Positions 23,520-36,289 are shown, numbered from the stretch's first letter. The stretch: 64,000 bases of DNA from Desmodus rotundus (GCF_022682495.2 NC_071391.1:19629680-19693679); one strand, 5' to 3'. Notes: a model not told the origin generated them from the letters alone. Numbers and translations are program-made.

Positions 23520-23690
23520 GAATAAACAAGTTATTTAACATTTCTGTGCCCTAACCGCCTCATCTATAAAGTGGGATTGATCAGACACAAGCTTCATAAT
23601 GATGGTACCAACCTCATGAGATTGGTTTGAGGACGAAATTAGCAGAACTTTATAAAGAACCTATACAAGTACTTTGTATATAGCCTCAGT
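23520..23690 (+). repeat. MIR SINE
   Basis: 'tatttaacatttctgtgccc', 'cgcctcatctataaagtggg', 'accaacctcatgagattggt' and 'ttgaggacgaaattagcaga' follow the MIR core and 3' half. Confidence 0.65.
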
Positions 23691-24765
23691 TATAAAGAAT
23701 TAGTAAAAAGCAGTAGAAAATGTAATAGAGAGAGGAGATAGAGTAGGATTTCAGAGGATGTAACAAGTGACAGAGTTCCAAAGCCCTGGTGGGGGACTGA
23801 TGTCTAATTTGTCTTGTCATATTAGAAAGTAAAATGGATATTAGATGGTGGGGATTTAGGTAAATTTTAGGATTGAAAGCAGAAAATCAAATTCATCTTT
23901 CTCTCCAACCCAGGGGTAAAAAAAGAGGAAGGGAACAGCTAAAATAAGTACAGGAAACAGTATGGTAATATGTGTTAGTAGAGTATAGAAGACTTGATGT
24001 AGTAGCTGTGGACAATAGAAAATAAATACATGGGAAAGCACAACAATTTCCCTAGTGTTGGAGCTCCAGTTAAGAATGGACACAGGGTAAATCACATTAT
24101 TATATTTCCCACCTCTTTACTCTCCTCTAGGACCAGCACACCCAATCTTAATGGTTAATGTCTAGGCTGGACTTCCCACTGATATTTTTAATGTCATATC
24201 ACATATAACCTAGTGAATACTATTAATGTAGTACATGCTTACTTGAACATGTGTGTAGTGAACATTTCTCTACCCTATGAAAATGTTTGTTCTTTAAAAT
24301 TAGGGACAGTGTCAACTGTTTAAAAGTTATTATTTTATTTCATAAAAAAAACGAGAAGCCAAAAGTTATCCTTAATTGCTGACAGAATATATTAATGGTA
24401 TGCCAAGTAAAATTTACGAACATCTACATATATAAATTTAGAAATATTTACAGCTGATTCTGATATTTTAAATCATCTGTCAGATATGGAAAGTATATAC
24501 CTATTGGTGAAGCTACCCAATAAAAATATCACTTCCCTAACTGTATTCCTATTTCAGAGTCGGTCATTGGTCCAGTTTAATTTGAAAGCCAATTGGTGTT
24601 TGTCTGTGTCCTAGGTTTCTTCTGAGGCGGCATGAAAGTTTCGGAGAGCAGCACCTTTGAAAATGGCAGAGAGAGCGTGGGTAGTTGCCCCATTTCCTAT
24701 GTCTTAGCAAACTTTGAGTTTAAATCAGGGCGATGGGACTGAGTCTGGTACCTCAGGTCATCTTC
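23691..24765. other. Anonymous DNA
   Basis: No gene or recognised repeat. Confidence 0.5.
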
Positions 24766-24769
24766 ATGT

Positions 24770-24935
24770 AATAACTCTGAAACTTACCTATACAGTGGGC
24801 ATGTTAGCTAATGCTAGGGTGGAATCACATTACAATACAGAAATGTATCAAACAAACCCTCTGCACACCTTAACCTTACACAATGTCAATTACATCTCAA
24901 TTACAAGAGAGGGAAACTGCCTAATAAAAAGAAAT
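24770..24935 (+). repeat. L1 3' end fragment
   Basis: 'aataactctgaaacttacct', 'gtgggcatgttagctaatgc', 'ggtggaatcacattacaata' and 'gtcaattacatctcaattac' follow the last part of a laurasiatherian L1 3' UTR. Noncoding; the 75-codon frame here is chance. Confidence 0.65.
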
Positions 24936-25660
24936 GCATAGTAAAACTTGGTGCCTGAAACCTTTTGGAAAAGGATTTCTATTACAAAGTGAATTACTGA
25001 CCATTCCAATCCTCCAAAACCAGTGCAAGGCATGTGCTTCCAATTCAAATACACTTTAGTGTCCTTCGGCTGTCCGAAATGGTCATTCCAAATGAGTGCT
25101 TTGTGTATAATTCCAGTTTTATTATCTAGACATATTAAAGAGTTTACAGATTTACATATTGCAGCATCAGCCTCAGGCTGCAGTGACTTATTGCTATGTC
25201 ACGGCTCATATCCCTTCTTTAATACTGTGTTTCTCAGTGATACAAGCGATCAAGTGACGAGCTGTATGTCACTGCTGTCACTATTCAAGGGACTCAAAAT
25301 CCAGGGGTCAGGTTTGTTCTTCAAGGACTTCTGTCACACAAGAGGCTCATGCCATCATCAATCACCTTTCTTTTTCATGGGTTTTTACACTATAATTTTG
25401 TAGCATAATTATATTTTTCTGAATCACAAGTTTATTATTCACCTCAGCCTCATTTAGCAGAAACTAAAAGTTGGCAGAATAGGAACTGAGCTTAGATATT
25501 GGGAAAAATTCAGAATAAGAGAGTTTTAAAAAATAGGTCACACACCCATACATACACATTCTTTTATCAATGACGCATTGGAATTTCCTTAAAGCGTACT
25601 TGTATTTTCAGTTGATTTATCATCCTTTTGCTCTGGGAAGCAAGCCGTGTGATAAAGCAT
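24936..25660. other. Anonymous DNA
   Basis: A 126-codon open frame (25023-25403) lies here. It has no recognisable domain, no splice context I can support and ordinary AT-rich composition, so I do not call it a gene. Confidence 0.45.
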
Positions 25661-25664
25661 GCAT

Positions 25665-25666
<2 letters not shown>

Positions 25667-25699
<33 letters not shown>
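25667..25699. repeat. (GT)n microsatellite
   Basis: About 16 uninterrupted GT units, a dinucleotide run long enough to be polymorphic. Confidence 0.95.
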
Positions 25700-25700
<1 letters not shown>

Positions 25701-26985
25701 GGGGTGTCTTATGTAGAGAAGGAAAAAGAAGAGAGTCTTAAGAAATTGAGAGTACAAGACAGCATGAACCCTGAGAATAAATATTCAGGAAAACATTGCA
25801 AATTTACAAATTCAAGACTGAAATCATTACTAGAAAAGAAAAGGTACCCTAATAAAGAAAACCTATTTTGAAGCTGTAGCACATGGAAGGAATGGCCATG
25901 TTCACAAACAGGGATTGAAAGGCAGGCGGAAAAACTACCCTGCACAGGGAGTGGGGTTTGCAAAGGAGATTCTGTCTATATCCACTTAGGAAAAAAAGTC
26001 TGTTTCTAACAGCCTAGTGACCTCTCTCCCTGAGACGAGCAGCAAACTGAACTTCAATGGGGAGTGGGGGCATAAAGACCACGCCAGATTTGGAGCAAAA
26101 GTAGATTATTTTCTATCAGGGATTTGAACAAGGGATTAGGTATTGATTTTAAAAGCTGTGACTGGTGGAGCTACTTTTTGCCATATTATACACTTAAGAA
26201 GTTAAAGTGGGTCAACAGAGAAAAGCATGAACCAGAGCACAGAACAGCAAGGAAAGTGTAAGTGTGCCCATAAAAGGTGAAGGGAGGCCTTTGTTTCAAT
26301 GCATTCCTACAGCTGTTTTCCATAAAACTTCCTTGTATTTTTAAAATAAAGAGTTATGTAATAAAGTACAGAATATCTGCAGTATCATTATTTGGTAGTT
26401 AAGAATCATATAAATGTATCCATTTGCAATTTTTTTCCAGAAACAAACACAAGAAACTATCAGGACATGTTTACTGTTGAAGGAAAAAAACCAAGTGTGG
26501 GGACAGACTTTTGCTTTTGTTTTTCTGCCTTTTAGTATTGAGATTACAGGGCATCCATGTATCTTATACAAGTAGGATACAGGTTTCTTTTTCAAATGTA
26601 AAATTAATTTGTCTCATACAAGTTAATAAATCTCTAAGTAGGAAAAGCAAATAAATACATATCAGTTACATGCTTTTATCTGTTGTATCTACCTACCATT
26701 AATACTCTAGAATTCTGATATAATTAATCTTCAAATCAAGTGTGAACAAGCCGTTTCCAAATTTGCACATCTTTCCCATCCACATGGGCTTTAACATTGA
26801 GACGCTGCAGCAACAAGTGTGACGTTACCATCATCTTCTCAGCATTTTAAACGGGTAATTACTCAAAATGTGTTTTGGTTTTTTTTTAAGTGGTGAAGAA
26901 ACGTTGGTTGAACAATGTTTTAAATGTTTCTCAAACTGAAAAATCAAAGGTTTGGCTTATTCCACGCACATCGATCACCTGAAAT
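25700..26985. other. Anonymous DNA
   Basis: No gene or recognised repeat. Confidence 0.5.
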
Positions 26986-26989
26986 AATC

Positions 26990-28330
26990 CCCCTAAAATT
27001 GAAAGAGCAGGATTGGACACTGGCGATTCGGGAATTATTAGAGCGGTAGGTGACATAGCATTGCTGATAAACGATGCAGTCTCCAGCTGCCTTCATGCCG
27101 GTAAGACTGAGGGCTGGGCTTGTCCGGGCCAGCTACAGGAAGTGACTGGCCAGGGTTTCTTTCTGTCCCATTCTTTCCTCCACGGCAGACAGTACCGTCA
27201 GTTATGGCAATTGGTTTCAGTGAATCTTCTTAACATTTGTGAGAAAAAAATTAATTTGCCATCCTTGCTTAGATTACAGTTTTTATGAAACTACAGGCTG
27301 GGGGTCTAAGCAGGAGGTTATCCATGTTTGACATTAACTCATGACAGACAATTAAATGCGCTTTAATCTTTTTCCTCTTGGGCACATATTTTAAAAGAAT
27401 ATTATAATTTCCATGACTAAATCAGTAAGGATTAACAATAAAAATGTTGGGATGAAATGCTACCACTTAAAAAGTGCCCAATATGTTTCAAGCGCTGGGC
27501 GGTACTCACGTGGTGTAATCCTAACATTAATTTTACGAAGCAGGGTTTCATATGTGCACTTTTACAGAGAAGAAAGCCAAGATGGGAAATGACATGTTCA
27601 AAATTATTGAAAAATTCGCTGACAGCCAATATTTCAGAGCCAGTCGCTCTGACCCCAAAGCCTATTATCTTAACAAATATACTAAATTGTCTCCCTCTCA
27701 CAGATACAAGGTCCAGGATTCAGAGGCTGACTGCCCTTTGCTGGGAAAGTTGTATTGCAATGACCTCATTGTGTAGCACTCAAGAGGAATACTTTCTTAT
27801 TAATTAAGGAAAATTCCCTTCTGGCAAGAGCAGTCCCATTGTAATGAAAGTATAGCCCCGGTGGCCAATTTAATCGAAATTCTTTGAGCTCTGATGGCAA
27901 AGACGGCGGCAGTGCTGAGTTATTACTTATTGCCACATTCAGTCATTGGAACAATCACCCAGATGGAGGACCACACTCTTTACGCCAGGCCGCCAGAGCA
28001 AAATCTGTACCTCCTTCTCCTTTCAACAGGAGCTGATTCGTCAGTGGCTATTGACTTTAGAACAATAGTTATAGCGTGGGGTCTACCAAAGAGATGATGA
28101 TGACTTCCACATTATTTTCACCGCCCCCAAGGCCTAATGGAAATTGTACAAATGTCTGCACTATGGCTTTGTAGATTAATGGAGACATGAGCTGCCTTGG
28201 ATTTTGATAAGAATTATATCAAATCAGTGTTATTATTACACAATGTAACCCTGAAGCTGCTTCCCACAAACAAATCTGGAGTATATGGCAGAGTGTCTTT
28301 GGTATTTATCTCAGGAAATTGATATTTTTC
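26990..28330. promoter_or_regulatory. Candidate conserved noncoding (enhancer-like) block
   Basis: This stretch stands out for keeping CpG in an otherwise CpG-poor window, for example near 27023-27028, 27092, 27125, 27181, 27197, 27614, 27646, 27902-27911, 27982-27992, 28039, 28075 and 28121. Apart from one MIR (27460-27690) I recognise no repeats in it. It also contains homeobox-like cores (gattaatgg near 28174, ctaatgg near 28134, caatttaatcg near 27867). Retained CpG and low repeat content are what purifying selection on a distal enhancer would leave, but conservation itself cannot be seen here. Open frames inside (27457-27807, 27552-27776, 27894-28097) have no recognisable domains. Confidence 0.4.
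27460..27690 (-). repeat. MIR SINE inside the candidate regulatory block
   Basis: Reverse-strand MIR order is clear: 'aagtgcccaatatgtttcaa', 'gcgctgggcggtactcacgt', 'taatcctaacattaatttta', 'cacttttacagagaagaaag', 'atgacatgttcaaaattatt' and 'agagccagtcgctctgaccc'. It retains CpGs at 'gcgctgggcgg' and 'cacgtgg', unusual for so old a SINE. Confidence 0.7.
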
Positions 28331-29034
28331 CCTCTTTTTTTATTTTAGTGTCACTTGCAAAAGTTACAGAGGGAAATATTGCCCCCTTCACAAAGCTCTA
28401 GTGAAGATTATAATGGTTTATTCAAGTAAAAATGCTTAGATTATCTTATATTTAATATCCATCTAAAACTTTTTCAATATTACTGGGGTTTTTTTTACAA
28501 GAGTAAAATACTCTATTAGTAAAGGGAAACCCAGTAAAGCTTTATTTTTTTAGACTCAATTGAAATAATTCTGTGGGCATATCAGCATTTCTTAGACATT
28601 AAAAAAGATGAGGAAAAGATTAACTAGTAGGGATTAGGGAACCTCTCTGACCAACTCAGAAGTTCCCTGCAGTGAAACAAGGAGCCGTTGTCCTTGCTAC
28701 ACTCAGCTGCCACAACTAGAATCAGGATCAAATTGTGACGTGCTTTTAACACATTGCTCTACCTTTGTCAAAAGTCACTTTTTGTTTCCATCAGATGACA
28801 TGCCAATCAAGATTCTATTTTTCTCCAGTCATACATTATCAACAAATATATTATAGGCTTTCCCTTAGAAGGTTAATATGGTCTTACATTTGGTCTCAAT
28901 AGTTTTATCAAGTTTATTTTCATGAGGATTTTTAACTGGTAAGGACTTACATTCTGCTGTGATAACATGACAGTACCATATTGAAATGCTTTAAACTTTG
29001 CCTTGCCTATTTTCCAGTACATTTTCGACTATCC
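28331..29034. other. Anonymous DNA
   Basis: No gene or recognised repeat. Confidence 0.5.
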
Positions 29035-29550
29035 TGATTGTGTTAGCTTTCTGTCGCTGCTACAACAAATTAACACAAACTTAGCTTAACATAATACAAC
29101 CTTCTGATTTTATAAGTCTGTAGATCAAAATAATGACTTGAGTCTCTCTAGGGTAAGATGAAGGTGAGCACAGGGCTGAGATCCTTTCTGGAGGCTGTAG
29201 GGGAGTCTGACTTATTATGTTTCCCATTACCAACATAATTCAGTTCCTCGTGGTTGCAGAACTGAGATCTCTTTTTTCTTGTTGCCTGTCACCGAAGTCC
29301 ACAACCAGATTTTAGAGATCTTCTACATGTCTTGACTGATGGTAACTTCCTCTGTTTTCAAAGCCAGCAACAACTGATGGAGTTCCTTTTATGCTTTGAA
29401 TTTTGTCTGCCTCTTAATTCATCTTCCACTTTTAAGGGCACCTGTGACTAAACTGGGCCATCCACATAACCGAGGACAATCTATCTTAAAGCTGGAACCT
29501 TAATTTCCTCTGCACAGCTTCTCATGCCTCATAATATAACATAGTCCTGG
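29035..29550 (+). repeat. Ancient placental repeat, same family as 6.63 kb
   Basis: 'tgtcgctgctacaacaaatt', 'acacaaacttagcttaacat', 'gagatcctttctggaggctg', 'taggggagtctga', 'tcaaagccagcaacaactga', 'atcttccacttttaagggca' and 'cctgtgactaaactgggcca' follow the same consensus as 6632-7115. Noncoding. Confidence 0.65.
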
Positions 29551-29920
29551 GTCCCTGGCGTGACCACAGGGACATTTTGGAGGAGCCCATTATTCTGTGT
29601 GCCACCCCGAATAAATATCTCCTCTTTTCAGTTCTCAAGGCAGAAATAATCTGTTGTCTAAACACTAGAGATGGGCAGTTCCATCCAGTAAAGCTAAGGA
29701 AAACCATGTATCACGAGAATCGAAGAAAAAGGAATTGTTGATTTTGTTGTCTCAAGAATCTACATGTAGAGTGCTGTATGAGTGTGTCAACATTCTAAAA
29801 TCAGTGAAGCAAAGTGCAGAGTGCCTCACTTACCAAAAGGTCATATGTGCCATGGAATCAGAGACAAGGCTGTCTAATCCAGCTAATGATCATTTAACTG
29901 CTTTAAGTGATGGGTTACAT
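29551..29920. other. Anonymous DNA
   Basis: No gene is seen; the 68-codon frame at 29735-29941 has no recognisable product. Confidence 0.45.
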
Positions 29921-29924
29921 TCAA

Positions 29925-30125
29925 GAAATGATATTTATTGAATGTTCACATTTTACAAGGTACTGTTCTAAGCACATTATATTTAATCCTCGTTGCCATT
30001 CTAGAGGTAAGCTCTACTATTTTAAATGCCATTTAAAATATGAGGAAACCTAAGGGCAGAAAGTTCATATACCCAATTATAACCTGAGCTGATTAATATT
30101 TGAATACAGGGAGACAACTGCTAGA
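29925..30125 (-). repeat. MIR SINE
   Basis: 'atatttattgaatgttcaca', 'ggtactgttctaagcacatt', 'atatttaatcctcgttgcca', 'tatgaggaaacctaagggca' and 'atttgaatacagggagacaa' give the reverse-strand MIR order. Confidence 0.75.
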
Positions 30126-30126
30126 T

Positions 30127-30312
30127 CAGCTCTGACCAATGAAACTTCCAGTGATAATGTGTTCGTATCAACACTTTCCCATCAGGTGGTACATGTAGCA
30201 ACTTAACACTGAGGAACTGAACTGTTAGCTGTATTTAATTTTTATTAATGTTAATTTAAAAAGCCTTATATGGCTAGTGGCCACCATTGTGGCTAATGTA
30301 ACTCTAGGGCCC
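30127..30312. repeat. hAT-type (MER) DNA transposon relic
   Basis: 'cagctctgaccaatgaaact', 'ctgaggaactgaactgttag', 'tatttaatttttattaatgt' and 'tatggctagtggccaccatt' follow an old placental hAT nonautonomous element with roughly inverted ends. No transposase; it abuts the MIR directly. Confidence 0.65.
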
Positions 30313-30654
30313 ATCCTCATAATCACCTCACAGAACAGCCTCAAGAAAACATTTCCCTACTTCTAGATTCATCTTTTATAAGTATATGCATTACAACTCA
30401 TGTTATGTGTTGCATTTCTGCATTTAGGAAAAGGACAATTCCGGCATTGTAAATAGTTTAATTTAACAGTTTATCCCTTGTAATGATCTGTGGAATAAAA
30501 TAGGGGGAAAATCTGTCTGACAGGCCATTTTATCTTCTCTTCTGTCTTGGAGAGAAAGATCACTTGTGGTTTAGTACAGGCTGTTTGGTAAGAGAACACA
30601 AACACCGTGATGTAAATTCGCACCGGTATTCTTGGCGAATGTGAACTGCCTTTG

Positions 30655-30860
30655 TTTTTTCTCTTTTGGCTTTACTGTGGACAACTTCAAACACACAGAG
30701 AACTAAAGAGAGTAGTATATTGAAACACCATGTCCACACTATCCAGTTTTAAACATTATCAGCTCACAGCTACTTTCATTTCTTCTTTACTCTCGTAAAA
30801 TGAAGCATCTCATCTGTCTCAACTGATTTTAATTATTATCCTAATTGATGTTCAGATGCC
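30655..30860 (-). repeat. Possible old L1M-class fragment
   Basis: 'actgtggacaacttcaaaca', 'agagaactaaagagagtagt' and 'gttttaaacattatcagctc' recall a reverse-oriented L1M 3' segment. Low identity. Confidence 0.4.
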
Positions 30861-32790
30861 TTAATGTTGCTTAGTGGAAGACTATTCAATTAACTTAGGA
30901 ATACTTTTATTATCTACCTGTATTTTGTTCTACCAACTTCAATTTTAGGTCCATTTATTTTACCTAACTTTTGATTTTAGTGATTTTTAAGATTAGTTAA
31001 TTTTACAGTAATGTGAAAAAATTCACAGGGTTCTATGGTGAAATATATATATTTATTTACATATTTATGTACTAATATATTTATGTTAAAATATCTATTT
31101 ATATGAAAACATATATAAAATGACATGTGCCCCTGTCCCCTCCACCTTATATTGTTTGCACTTTGATTATGATTTTTATGCTGCAAGACTTATCTTTCCA
31201 TTCAAAGTAATCTTTTCTGAAGAAAACCATTATTTAAGAGTCTAATTTTCATCAGTATGTAGGAATATAATCAGTGAATTCATGAAGTTACACACATACA
31301 CACACATAAGAATATAAAGGAAGTTACTTTTAACAACGCTGGGATTCTTTTCTCCTTTGCAAAGCTAGAAACTCATAGTAAAAGACAGTCAATAGACTTT
31401 TCATTTGAGAAGTTCCAGGGCTATGTTACTGGTATGTTACTTCACAACCTAGCAATGTGGAAATACGTAAGCAATCTTGATCACTGTGTCTATCGCTCTT
31501 TAAGTCATCACCAAAAGGAGACACTGTCAGCCTCTGTCGTTCAATACCAGGTACTGACTGGGCCGCGTCAGACTGGGGACAGAGTCACTGTACTTTACAA
31601 GATCTCCTACATGAAGGAGGCTATCTCCATCTGTCTCTGGTGCTCTCTTCTCTACACACTTATGGGAGAAAAGTAAGCCCATTCTGTACATAGGGTTTCT
31701 TTTTCTCCATATCCTATCTGCCTCTTTGTGTCCTCTCTCTACTGTTGGTTCCTTCTATGTACTGAAAGACCAAGTCCTTTACATGAAGGATGCCCCTCTT
31801 TTCTGCCACTTGGCAGCCTTGAGGACAAATGTGACCCCTTCTACACCAGACTTATCTGATTACACACCCTCTTATGTTAGCAGATGTCAAGCATTGCATT
31901 TTTATCTGAAATTCTTTAGTCCTTAGGAAAAATGGTCGCTCTAAGTGGTCTTAACAAACCTACCACATCTGTCTGCATTATATGGTTAGGGGCCCAAGTC
32001 TACCAAACAATGTATTATTACTGTACAATTTTAAGCCACTAATCTTCATGTGTTTATCTTCTTCTTAAATCTAAATAAGTTCACTTTTCTTGCTTCAGTG
32101 GTATAAACATTAATACAAAGTCCAGAGGTCAGAGGGGAATTCGATGGTTACCTATTTGGATAGTACTATTACTGCTTCTACTGTCGTCTGCAAAATGCCA
32201 TGTAAAGAATTTGGCTCTTAGACGCAGGCAGCAACTCTCACTTCTGATCAGTAAGCACCAAATTATTGATGACTATTATATTATTCAATTCCACAGCAAA
32301 GTATGGCTGTCATTAGTAAATATAGGGAGACATAGTTCATTTTACAGGAGAAAGTTGAAGTGTCTACTTGCCATTTGAGTTATAAATTAGCCTCTTTTTA
32401 CCTCCAGTTGTATAACATATACTTAAAATCTTATAAATCAGAACAAAAATATACCCTAAAGGCACAAGTAATATTTTGTGATGACTGATTGATAACTAAC
32501 AAAAATATTCTCAGGGCTGTGAAAATTTGTGACTTTATAATTCCTACTGCATTGAAAAGTCTACAATAAAATAAAATGTGATTTCTTTTTAATAATAGCA
32601 TCCTGGAAAATTATCAACTTCAGTCATCAGTTATGTGTTATGGGTAACAAATAAGAAACAAAGGATCAGGCTTAGAATCCCTGACCTATGTATTGAGATT
32701 TTGCTTAGTTTATGCTTGCAAAAGGGAGAAAATTGAAAACCAGGAAGGATAACTAACCACTTTGTAAGACATAGACTTAAAAACCATGGG
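30861..32790. other. Anonymous DNA
   Basis: No gene is seen. 31040-31110 is a TA-rich tract, and a short (CA)n lies near 31291-31307. The part at 31420-31930 is less AT-rich and has two plus-strand frames (31434-31676, 31726-31926) without recognisable domains. Confidence 0.45.
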
Positions 32791-32794
32791 ACTT

Positions 32795-32880
32795 CTGTAA
32801 AACCCAGTTTCTTCATCTATTAAGTGAGAGACTTAATACCTGCCTCAAAAGTTTAAAATATTAAATCAGGTAAGTTGATC
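32795..32880 (+). repeat. MIR fragment
   Basis: 'cccagtttcttcatctatta' followed by 'taatacctgcctcaaaagtt' and 'aatattaaatcaggtaagtt' match the MIR core. Confidence 0.5.
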
Positions 32881-33011
32881 CATGCAAGAAGTCTTTAGAA
32901 GCAGACTGTCACCAAAGGAAAGCCTGGCCAAGTAGAGGTTCTCGTTAGTGAAATGATGGCTTCTTCTAACTCGCCTGCAGTCCTGCAGTCTTCACTATAT
33001 GCCTACGGGTT

Positions 33012-33046
<35 letters not shown>
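33012..33046. repeat. A-rich (AAAAG)n simple repeat
   Basis: A run of 15 A followed by AAAAG units. It could be the tail of a lost retroelement, but nothing recognisable precedes it. Confidence 0.85.
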
Positions 33047-33815
33047 CACAGGGACACTGGGGCTGAGAGTAAGATAGATCTGGGTTAACACATAGTGATC
33101 ACCATTGGCTATTGCCCTTCAATGATACATCATCAGCTTAAGTGAAAAGAGCAAGGATATCTTTTGACCATCACCTTGATTATTGCATGTACAAACTCTC
33201 CTGAAGTAAAGATTCCTTTCTTGCATCAATCACAGGCAACTACAAGTAATAATAATCATTAATTCAGCACCTACTCTGTTGTATCCATGTAATGATATTA
33301 TCACTGAATATGTCATTGTCTACCATACTCATTATCATTATAAGTGATCTTTCTCTCCAATATATCTTTACATAGTCAAAGTTTATACCATATTATATTC
33401 TGCCCATCCCTTTAGTAGACAAGCAAATCATGGTCACCTTACCCAAATGCAGCCAAATTATAAGCTGTATATTTAATTTATAACCTTTCTTGGGAACCAA
33501 AATCTCTGCCACCCAGATTCCTTCTTCTGTGAAAATGAGCTTAGAAACAGCGTGAAAATGAAACGATTAGCAGGAGGGTTGAAGCTGTGAAGTCATGATG
33601 AGGAATGATGCTAGAAAGGACATAACAGATCATGTTTAAATGTATCTGTGTAAGCAGAAAACACGAAAGCTGTAAGGAAAAGACTTAGAATACTGGGAAA
33701 GGATGTTAATTATCAAATAGATGAAAGCTGAAATCTGTAAATACAAAGACATACCAGTCAAAGAAGAAATTGATTATCTGTAAGGACTCTCATTTTTCAA
33801 GTGACAAAACAACAA
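33047..33815. other. Anonymous DNA
   Basis: No gene or confidently recognised repeat. Confidence 0.5.
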
Positions 33816-33819
33816 CAAT

Positions 33820-34170
33820 AAAAAAAACCTCACTTAAATTGGCTGACACAATACAGACGTTTGCAGAGGAATTCTAGCTTATATAGGGCTAAAACCAGGT
33901 AGTAAAATGCTCGTACCAAGAGGCTTTATTGTACTTCTGCTTCCCTGCAGATCACTTCCCACTGTCAGGCTGGTTCCCCTCTAGTGATGGCTTTCAGCAG
34001 CTTTAGTTTAATTGCCTTATGGACCCAGTTGAGACGGAAAGGAGAATTTCACTTTCTCAGAGTTCCAAAGAAAGTCCCAAAGTCTCTGACTGGCCACATC
34101 TGGGTCATGTGCTCATATTCTTAGAGTCTGGGTAAGTCAGACCCAATGGAAGTAACTAAAGTGAGACTTT
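33820..34170 (+). repeat. Ancient placental repeat, unnamed
   Basis: 'aagaaacctcacttaaattg'-like start, 'tcccactgtcaggctggttc', 'aaagtctctgactggccaca' and 'ctgggtcatgtgctcatatt' resemble a common old placental repeat. Moderate to low identity. Confidence 0.45.
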
Positions 34171-34369
34171 TAAGATGTCATTACCCCAAGAAAAGCATGG
34201 TGATATTATAAAGGAAGGGTAAATGGGAGCTGGGGAAGCAAAAACAGAGGCTAGAACCAGTTAGAGTTATACATTTTTAAGGGTTATGAAAACCATATTG
34301 CTGAACCAGTAATGATAATTTTTTAACTAATACTCCTACTCATATTCAAGGGGATATATACATCATTAT

Positions 34370-34640
34370 TATTTAATTAGTCTACAAATGTTAGGTGAAC
34401 AATTATTATTTGCCCAAAATTGATCAAAACTCTGGGAATACAGTGGCAAACACTAGGAGAGAAATATAGATAATAAGGAAGTGAATAAGGAAGCAAAAAA
34501 GCTATGCAGACCATTAAGCATGGTAGAGGGACAAACTAAATAATAACATTTTTACAGGGAAGATGTCTTCTGAAAATTTGATATTGAAGCTGAAACTTGT
34601 CAAAAACAAACCACCCAGCTCATTCTAGGCAGAGAGAAGA
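34370..34640 (+). repeat. Ancient repeat, possibly L2/CR1-class
   Basis: 'aactctgggaatacagtggc' then 'gaagtgaataaggaagcaaa', 'cagggaagatgtcttctgaa' and 'cattctaggcagagagaaga' follow the block order of an old mammalian repeat. The name is uncertain. Confidence 0.45.
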
Positions 34641-36285
34641 AGTAAGGTAGCATCTGTGAATATATTTTATTTCACTATACTATAGTATTTAATGAGCAGG
34701 CACCTTAAATAAAAAGGTGCTTCTGGACAGCCTTAATTTACATATCAAAAACTAAATTTTGACACAATTACTTAACATCTTCTTACACACACACACACGC
34801 ACAACCTTCCTATTGGCAAGGACTTCAGTTTTCCTGTTTAATTTTGTATCCCCATGTCTAACTCTCAGTGTGTACTCAGTAGGCATTTGCAGAATAAAAA
34901 GCCAAATGCTAAAGAATTGATAATATTGAAAACCTATTTCTCTGACCATTGTCAAAACAGATTATTCAATTCTCTCCTTTTCCAACAGGAAAATATAATC
35001 AATGTTATAAATGATTGGCAAAGATATCTTTGCAAGTGTTTTAGAATTGTTTAAAAGCTTTGTGTTTGGGAAGTCTTCCACAGCTTGGTAAAAAATCAAT
35101 CCTCCTTTATACAAGATCAGTATCCCTGACATTAATAATGATAGTAACCAAGTCTTTCTGGACTCAGAATTGCACAATTAAACAAGTGTATCTTTCTGAT
35201 CTGTTTTCCTCAGCACAATTTAGATATCAAATACATAAACATGTTGATGTAGACGTCTAGAATGGTGATGTTTCTGGAATTCAATTTTAGTTCTTGATTA
35301 TAATTTTATTTCCACATCTTCCTTACTAGTGATTGCTATGTTGACATGATTAGAAACAACTATTGTTCAATAGTAGAAATTGAGATGTAATTCATTGGGC
35401 ACTTTCCTTCCTTAAAGCAAGTGCTGCTTATTCTGGAAGTTATAAAGAAATGAGCTTGAAGTACAGAGGAGGAAAAACTGACAAGAGTTCAGATTCATAA
35501 AGGCAGAGACTGAAGGAGGCAGGTACATGAAGGCAAACATTTAAGCCTATAACAAGAGCTCAGATATGATCCCTAAAAAAGAGCCATCACAATGATGCCA
35601 GGAGCCATCCAGGTTATTTTGTTCAGAGAGCACCTTTGGCTGAGCCCTAAAGAAGATGAGAGGAAGAATAATATGGTAGAAAGACGATTAAACGGTGACG
35701 ACTTTATTTTGTACTCTAAGCAAGGCAGGAAGAGCCTTCGATGATGGGACAAATTAACAGAACAATACTTAAGGTTGAGAAGACAAGAATGTAGGTGCGG
35801 GAGGATAGGGAAAACACGTCCGTGTGTGTGTTTGCACCCACGAGCAATTCCCAAGAAATACAAAGAATGGCGAGAAAGAAAACAACATCCGTTGCAGCTA
35901 AATGTCTACACAGGGGTAACAGAGAATCCTGAGATCTGTGGCAGGTCAGTCATTATGTGAGAACAGTATCTGTGCTCTTACATTGGCCTCTTGGGACAGG
36001 GCTAAAGCTTCACGTTCCTGTATGTTAGGGAGGAAGATTGACCAGAACTATTGACTGCCGTGGAAAGTTTCTTCCTATAAACACCCTCCTGAGTAGAGCA
36101 TTAAGAAAAAGCAAATGCCTACAGGAGTCAGGTCTATAACAGAAAATTGCAGAAGTGGCCCAGTGCATGCAATGAGTGGTAAAAAATGTAGGGAGCTGGA
36201 AAGCATAGAACTGGAATAAAGGAAGAAGCAACAATGGATCTCCATCTAATCCTTGGCTTAATGGAATGCAACACTGGTATCTCTA
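34641..36285. other. Anonymous DNA
   Basis: A short (CA)n lies at 34785-34803. Part of 35410-35840 may be a worn repeat. Opposed frames near 34752-35260 and 35573-35960 have no recognisable product. Confidence 0.4.
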
Positions 36286-36289
36286 TATT

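Noticed and set aside
24595..24700. Short GC-richer patch as a possible exon
   Set aside because: No frame, splice pair or domain supports coding.
25023..25403. 126-codon plus-strand open frame as a gene
   Set aside because: No known motif and no evidence of exon structure; sequence looks like neutral AT-rich DNA.
25667..25699. Z-DNA-forming regulatory site at the GT run
   Set aside because: A plain microsatellite of ordinary length; nothing around it supports a regulatory role.
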